From contig CM040428.1 in NCBI GenBank assembly GCA_022702705.1, forward strand, positions 59,438,155 to 59,502,154: a stretch of DNA of 64,000 nucleotides. Direction: 5' to 3'. The DNA comes from Papilionanthe hookeriana x Papilionanthe teres (Eukaryota > Streptophyta > Magnoliopsida > Asparagales > Orchidaceae). Numbering within the stretch: position 1 is the first letter of the stretch; the number at the start of each line of letters is the position of its first letter. Position numbers and translations under genes: made by a program. This document shows, one piece after another, positions 63,181 to 64,000 of the stretch. A model generated the notes under the pieces. That model did not search any database and was not told where the DNA came from. It saw nothing but the letters and a program-made list of their open reading frames with translations.

Positions 63181-64000
63181 GTGAATCATCCTGGTAATCA
63201 ACAGCTTACGCCGGCTTGTCGCCTCTCCATACTCAAGTTTAGGAGGAAAAAAAAATGCAACTTGTTGGATGAACAAAAATGAGATTTTTGAATCAGATAA
63301 GAAATATGTTCATAATCACATAAGAAATAGAGCATGAAGAAGGAGAAAGATAGGAGAGCTGGGGAGGGAGCTTAGGATCTGAATTATTACAAATATGAGC
63401 AAGATCCCCACAATTATGAGAGATTATTATGATTTAGTAGTATTGTTGCAGTATTGGTGGTATTTATAGTGTAATACATCAATACTACCACAAAATACTA
63501 TTAATCCGGACTCATCTGGACGCAAATTATACGAACATAATAATTTTCTTAAAATTAGATCTTTGATTTAAAAAATTAAAGAATCCAGTTTATTTTTAAT
63601 TCCCATCTTGTTATAAGAGATAGCTTCTTATAAGTGTAAGCCATCATTCTATCTAAACTTCTAGGGACATATAGTTACCCTTTGGTGACATAATCATTAA
63701 AGTCGAGAACTTTTTGACAATCTCATTTTTTAAAATAAACTAGTTATTTGGCGAACGAATGAGATTCTTTGATTTTGGTGGTCTCACCTTCAATATCGCA
63801 TTATATTTTCTATATTTGGCAATTTAATTGTTCGCATGTGTCATCCGTACTCGGCCCTCCATACTCAACTTTTCATACTTAGTCGCTCCTTATCTAAGTG
63901 TATGATGATCTAGGATGACCTCCCTTGTCCACTTCGTCTGGGTTGGTTTCCTTAACAAGTTTGGACTGATAAAGAAGCCAATTTAAGTGAACTTGGGTTT
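63181..64000. other. Upstream region of the kinase, possible LTR fragments
   Basis: An imperfect inverted repeat GTGGTATT...AATACTACCAC lies at 63457-63492. Related ACTCGGCC-type units near 63845 suggest another gypsy LTR fragment. No ORF of known family. Confidence 0.35.

Overview
This window is nuclear DNA from a flowering plant. The evidence is one multi-exon protein kinase gene with plant-type short exons and GT/AG introns, set in a dense mix of plant transposable elements: Ty1/copia and Ty3/gypsy (Tat-like) retrotransposons, RTE and L1-type LINEs, and PIF/Harbinger, hAT and Mutator-like nonautonomous DNA elements. I found no bacterial, organellar or CRISPR features. No species can be named from the sequence alone.

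The only convincing host gene is a Ste20/GCK-type (plant BLUS1-related) serine/threonine kinase on the minus strand. Fourteen exons between 63.1 kb and 13.8 kb can be joined in frame with consensus splice sites and give about 529 codons. Its kinase core is intact. Two introns are very large (20.7 kb and 15.9 kb), and almost everything else between 16 and 62 kb lies inside them. No stop codon or last exon was found, so the C-terminus is missing or unrecognised.

Layout. 0.6-2.4 kb: broken Tat-like gypsy pol, minus. 3.5-8.3 kb: two head-to-tail copies of a long LTR family, one split by a PIF/Harbinger element, the other by a hAT MITE, followed at 9.0-9.7 kb by a gag relic. 9.7-12.2 kb: LTR-like DNA and a 5'-truncated RTE LINE. 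13.8-16.6 kb: kinase exons 14-9. 18.9-25.7 kb (intron 8): a complete gag-only LTR retrotransposon with a 5-bp target duplication; its 5' LTR contains a Mutator-like MITE and a second insert. 27.1-32.3 kb (intron 8): a nearly complete but mutated copia element. 32.5-33.1 kb: exons 8-6. 33.6-36.2 kb (intron 5): gypsy RT/RNase H/integrase relic and a copia integrase relic. 37.9-41.8 kb: exons 5-2, with a copia LTR and an RTE LINE in intron 4.

Intron 1 (41.8-62.5 kb) holds an LTR interrupted by an L1-type ORF1-only LINE, a second inverted ORF1-only LINE, a second PIF/Harbinger element, and a nested stack at 51.4-61.5 kb in which a copia element sits in the integrase of a Tat-like gypsy element. 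62.5-63.2 kb: exon 1 and a TATA-like promoter. The kinase appears to have survived heavy transposon invasion. Its exons and splice sites are clean, while nearly all transposon ORFs carry stops or frameshifts.
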